Positions 10,455-12,182 of a DNA stretch of 12,182 bases are shown here, piece after piece (within the stretch, counting starts at the first letter, position 1; each line of letters begins with the position of its first letter). Below the pieces are notes generated by a model. The model saw only the letters and a program-made list of their open reading frames with translations, searched no databases and was not told where the DNA came from. The DNA lies in NCBI GenBank assembly GCA_018814965.1, contig JAHIYS010000117.1, positions 1 through 12,182 on the forward strand. The letters run 5' to 3'. Position numbers and translations under genes: made by a program. This DNA comes from Gammaproteobacteria bacterium (GTDB lineage: Bacteria > Pseudomonadota > Gammaproteobacteria > UBA9339).

Positions 10455-12182
10455 TCATTTTTTAGCTAAATCTACCTTCATGAGATCAGTAATTAGCTTT
10501 TCAACAGACATTTGTCCCAAATCTTTACCATCACCAGTACGCACAGAAATCGTATTTGTCTCTATTTCTTTATTACCAGCTATTAATATAAATGGCACTT
10601 TAGCAATTGAATGCTCACGAATCTTAAATCCTACCTTCTCATTTCTTAAATCATCAATCACACGATAACCGTGATTTTGTAACTCGTTGGTAACTTTTTT
10701 CGCATATTCTATCTGATCATCTGTAATATTAACCACCACTGCCTGGGTTGGCGCAAGCCATAAAGGTAGATCACCGCCAGTTTCCTCAAGCAAAACACCA
10801 ATAAATCTCTCAATAGATCCCAGCATAGCTCTATGCATTACCACAGGGGCCTTTTTCTCCCCATTTTCGTTAATATAGTAAGCTCCTAAACGCTCTGCAG
10901 TAGAAAAATCAACCTGCAAAGTGCCACACTGCCAAATTCTTCCTAAACCATCACGCAGTGAAAATTCAATTTTTGGACCATAGAATGCCCCATCACCAGG
11001 AGCAAGCTCCCACTTCATATTAGTTTTATCTAAAACCTCAGCCAGAACTTTTTCTGCTTTATCCCAAGTTTCGTCACTACCAATACGTTTCTCGGGCCCT
11101 GGGCGCGTTGCTAGCTTAACAACGATCTCTTTAAAACCAAAATCAGCCAGCACACCTATAACCTGATCAACAAAAGCTAAAGATTCAGCAGCTATTTGCT
11201 CTTCAGTACAATAAATATGACCATCATCTTGGGTAAAACCTCTAACTCTCATAATCCCATGCAAAGACCCAGATATCTCATTTCTATGGCAGTAACCAAA
11301 CTCAACATACCTTATCGGCAAATCACGATAACTTTTAATCCCTTGTTTAAATATCTGTATGTGTCCAGGACAACTCATAGGTTTGACTGCATAAATACGG
11401 TTTTCTGATTCAGTAATGAACATGACATCTTTATATTGAGCCCAATGACCTGACTTTTCCCATAAGCTACTATCAATCAATATGGGGGTATTAATCTCCA
11501 AATAACCAAATTTAGCCAATTTAGATACCAAATAACGCTTAATTTCAGAATAAATGGTCCACCCTTTGGGGTGCCAAAAAACCATCCCAGGAGCTTCCTC
11601 CTGAAGATGAAAAAGGTCCATTTTTTTACCTACAAGACGGTGATCACATAGCTTAGCTTTTTCTAATCTATCCAGATATTCTTTTAATTCTTTCTCGGTT
11701 GGCCAAATCGTGCCGTAAATACGCTGTAACATCTCATTCTTGGAGTCACCTTTCCAGTATGCGCCAGAAAGTTTGGTTAATTTAAAAGCCTTTAGATAGC
11801 CAGTGCTTGGTACATGAGGGCCAAGACAAGCGTTGATGAAATCCCCTTGCGTATAGAATGAAATAATATCATCAGGAACATCTTCGACCATCATTACTTT
11901 ATATTTTTCGCCACGATCCGAATAAAATTTAATAGCCTCATTACGGTTTTTTACACTGCGAGTAATGGGATAATTAGCCTTAGCTAATTCATGCATCTTA
12001 GCTTCTATTTTTATCAAATCATCATCGGTAAAGCTTTCGGGATAGTAAAAATCGTGATAAAACCCATCATCTATTGAAGGACCAACTGTAACTTGCACCC
12101 CTGGAAATAACTCGGTGACAGCCTGGGCCAATAAATGTGCGCCTGAGTGACGTAACACTTCAAGACCTTCAGGATTTTTAGG
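10455..12182 (-). CDS. thrS: Threonyl-tRNA synthetase, N-terminus cut by window edge
   Basis: The frame is open to the right edge, so 575 C-terminal residues are visible of about 640; the N-terminal TGS domain lies outside. A GTG at 12158 is internal, because PKNPEGLE in front of it continues the family alignment. The editing domain is present, with RHSGAHLL (the HxxxH metal-binding-like pair) and NACLGPHVP carrying the conserved Cys and His. The class II core has EEAPGMVFWH, SCPGH (zinc Cys), GSLHGIMRVRGFTQDDGHIYC (zinc His) and VVMHRAMLGSIERFIG (third zinc ligand and motif 3). The C-terminal anticodon domain has WLAPTQAVVVNI and DLRNEKVGFKIREH. It charges tRNA-Thr and hydrolyses Ser-tRNA-Thr. 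It ends VDLAKK with TGA, 177 bases before the infC start. Confidence 0.98.
   Translation of the reverse strand, partial: PKNPEGLEVLRHSGAHLLAQAVTELFPGVQVTVGPSIDDGFYHDFYYPESFTDDDLIKIEAKMHELAKANYPITRSVKNRNEAIKFYSDRGEKYKVMMVEDVPDDIISFYTQGDFINACLGPHVPSTGYLKAFKLTKLSGAYWKGDSKNEMLQRIYGTIWPTEKELKEYLDRLEKAKLCDHRLVGKKMDLFHLQEEAPGMVFWHPKGWTIYSEIKRYLVSKLAKFGYLEINTPILIDSSLWEKSGHWAQYKDVMFITESENRIYAVKPMSCPGHIQIFKQGIKSYRDLPIRYVEFGYCHRNEISGSLHGIMRVRGFTQDDGHIYCTEEQIAAESLAFVDQVIGVLADFGFKEIVVKLATRPGPEKRIGSDETWDKAEKVLAEVLDKTNMKWELAPGDGAFYGPKIEFSLRDGLGRIWQCGTLQVDFSTAERLGAYYINENGEKKAPVVMHRAMLGSIERFIGVLLEETGGDLPLWLAPTQAVVVNITDDQIEYAKKVTNELQNHGYRVIDDLRNEKVGFKIREHSIAKVPFILIAGNKEIETNTISVRTGDGKDLGQMSVEKLITDLMKVDLAKK

Noticed and set aside
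1..12182. CRISPR array, insertion sequence or prophage
   Set aside because: No spaced repeat arrays, transposase, integrase or terminal inverted repeats were seen.

Overview
The window is AT-rich and almost every gene lies on the minus strand, so biological order runs from high to low coordinates. The backbone thrS - infC - rpmI - rplT - pheS - pheT - ihfA - merR-like - tRNA-Pro(GGG) is the classical gammaproteobacterial translation/IHF cluster. The protein sequences (IHF-alpha, L20, L35, PheS/PheT, a YcaR-type protein) also read as gammaproteobacterial. The low GC content and the accessory genes would suit a Legionellales-like or related low-GC lineage. That is an inference: there is no 16S or other decisive marker here.

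Region 4163-12182 is the core. thrS is cut by the right window edge. A 177-base gap before infC holds a degenerate second copy of the last codons of thrS, and this copy contains a good promoter for infC. infC has no ATG/GTG/TTG at its N-terminus and must start at ATT. rpmI, rplT, pheS and pheT follow. Two departures from the standard layout are a flavin-reductase-like gene inserted between pheS and pheT, and a REP-like hairpin between rplT and pheS. ihfA starts 4 bases after pheT, and the MerR-type regulator overlaps the 3' end of ihfA.

Region 411-4116 begins with a promoter and tRNA-Pro. It continues without room for a terminator into six tightly packed genes: a small CPxC membrane protein, a 178-residue helical protein of unknown function, a YcaR/Trm112-like zinc-ribbon protein, a 134-residue unknown, a thioredoxin-reductase-fold flavoprotein without its CxxC, and an RlmN/Cfr-like radical SAM protein. 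The radical SAM protein keeps the Fe-S cysteines and the methyl-carrier cysteine. It has lost the N-terminal domain and the second catalytic cysteine. The tight spacing (15, 16, 22 and 1 base gaps, then a 20-base overlap) argues for one transcript and a shared job. This is the best candidate in the window for an undescribed system, perhaps a flavoprotein-fed radical SAM modification pathway.

Region 1-410 holds the 5' end of an acyltransferase-3-like membrane protein gene running off the left edge, with its own predicted promoter.
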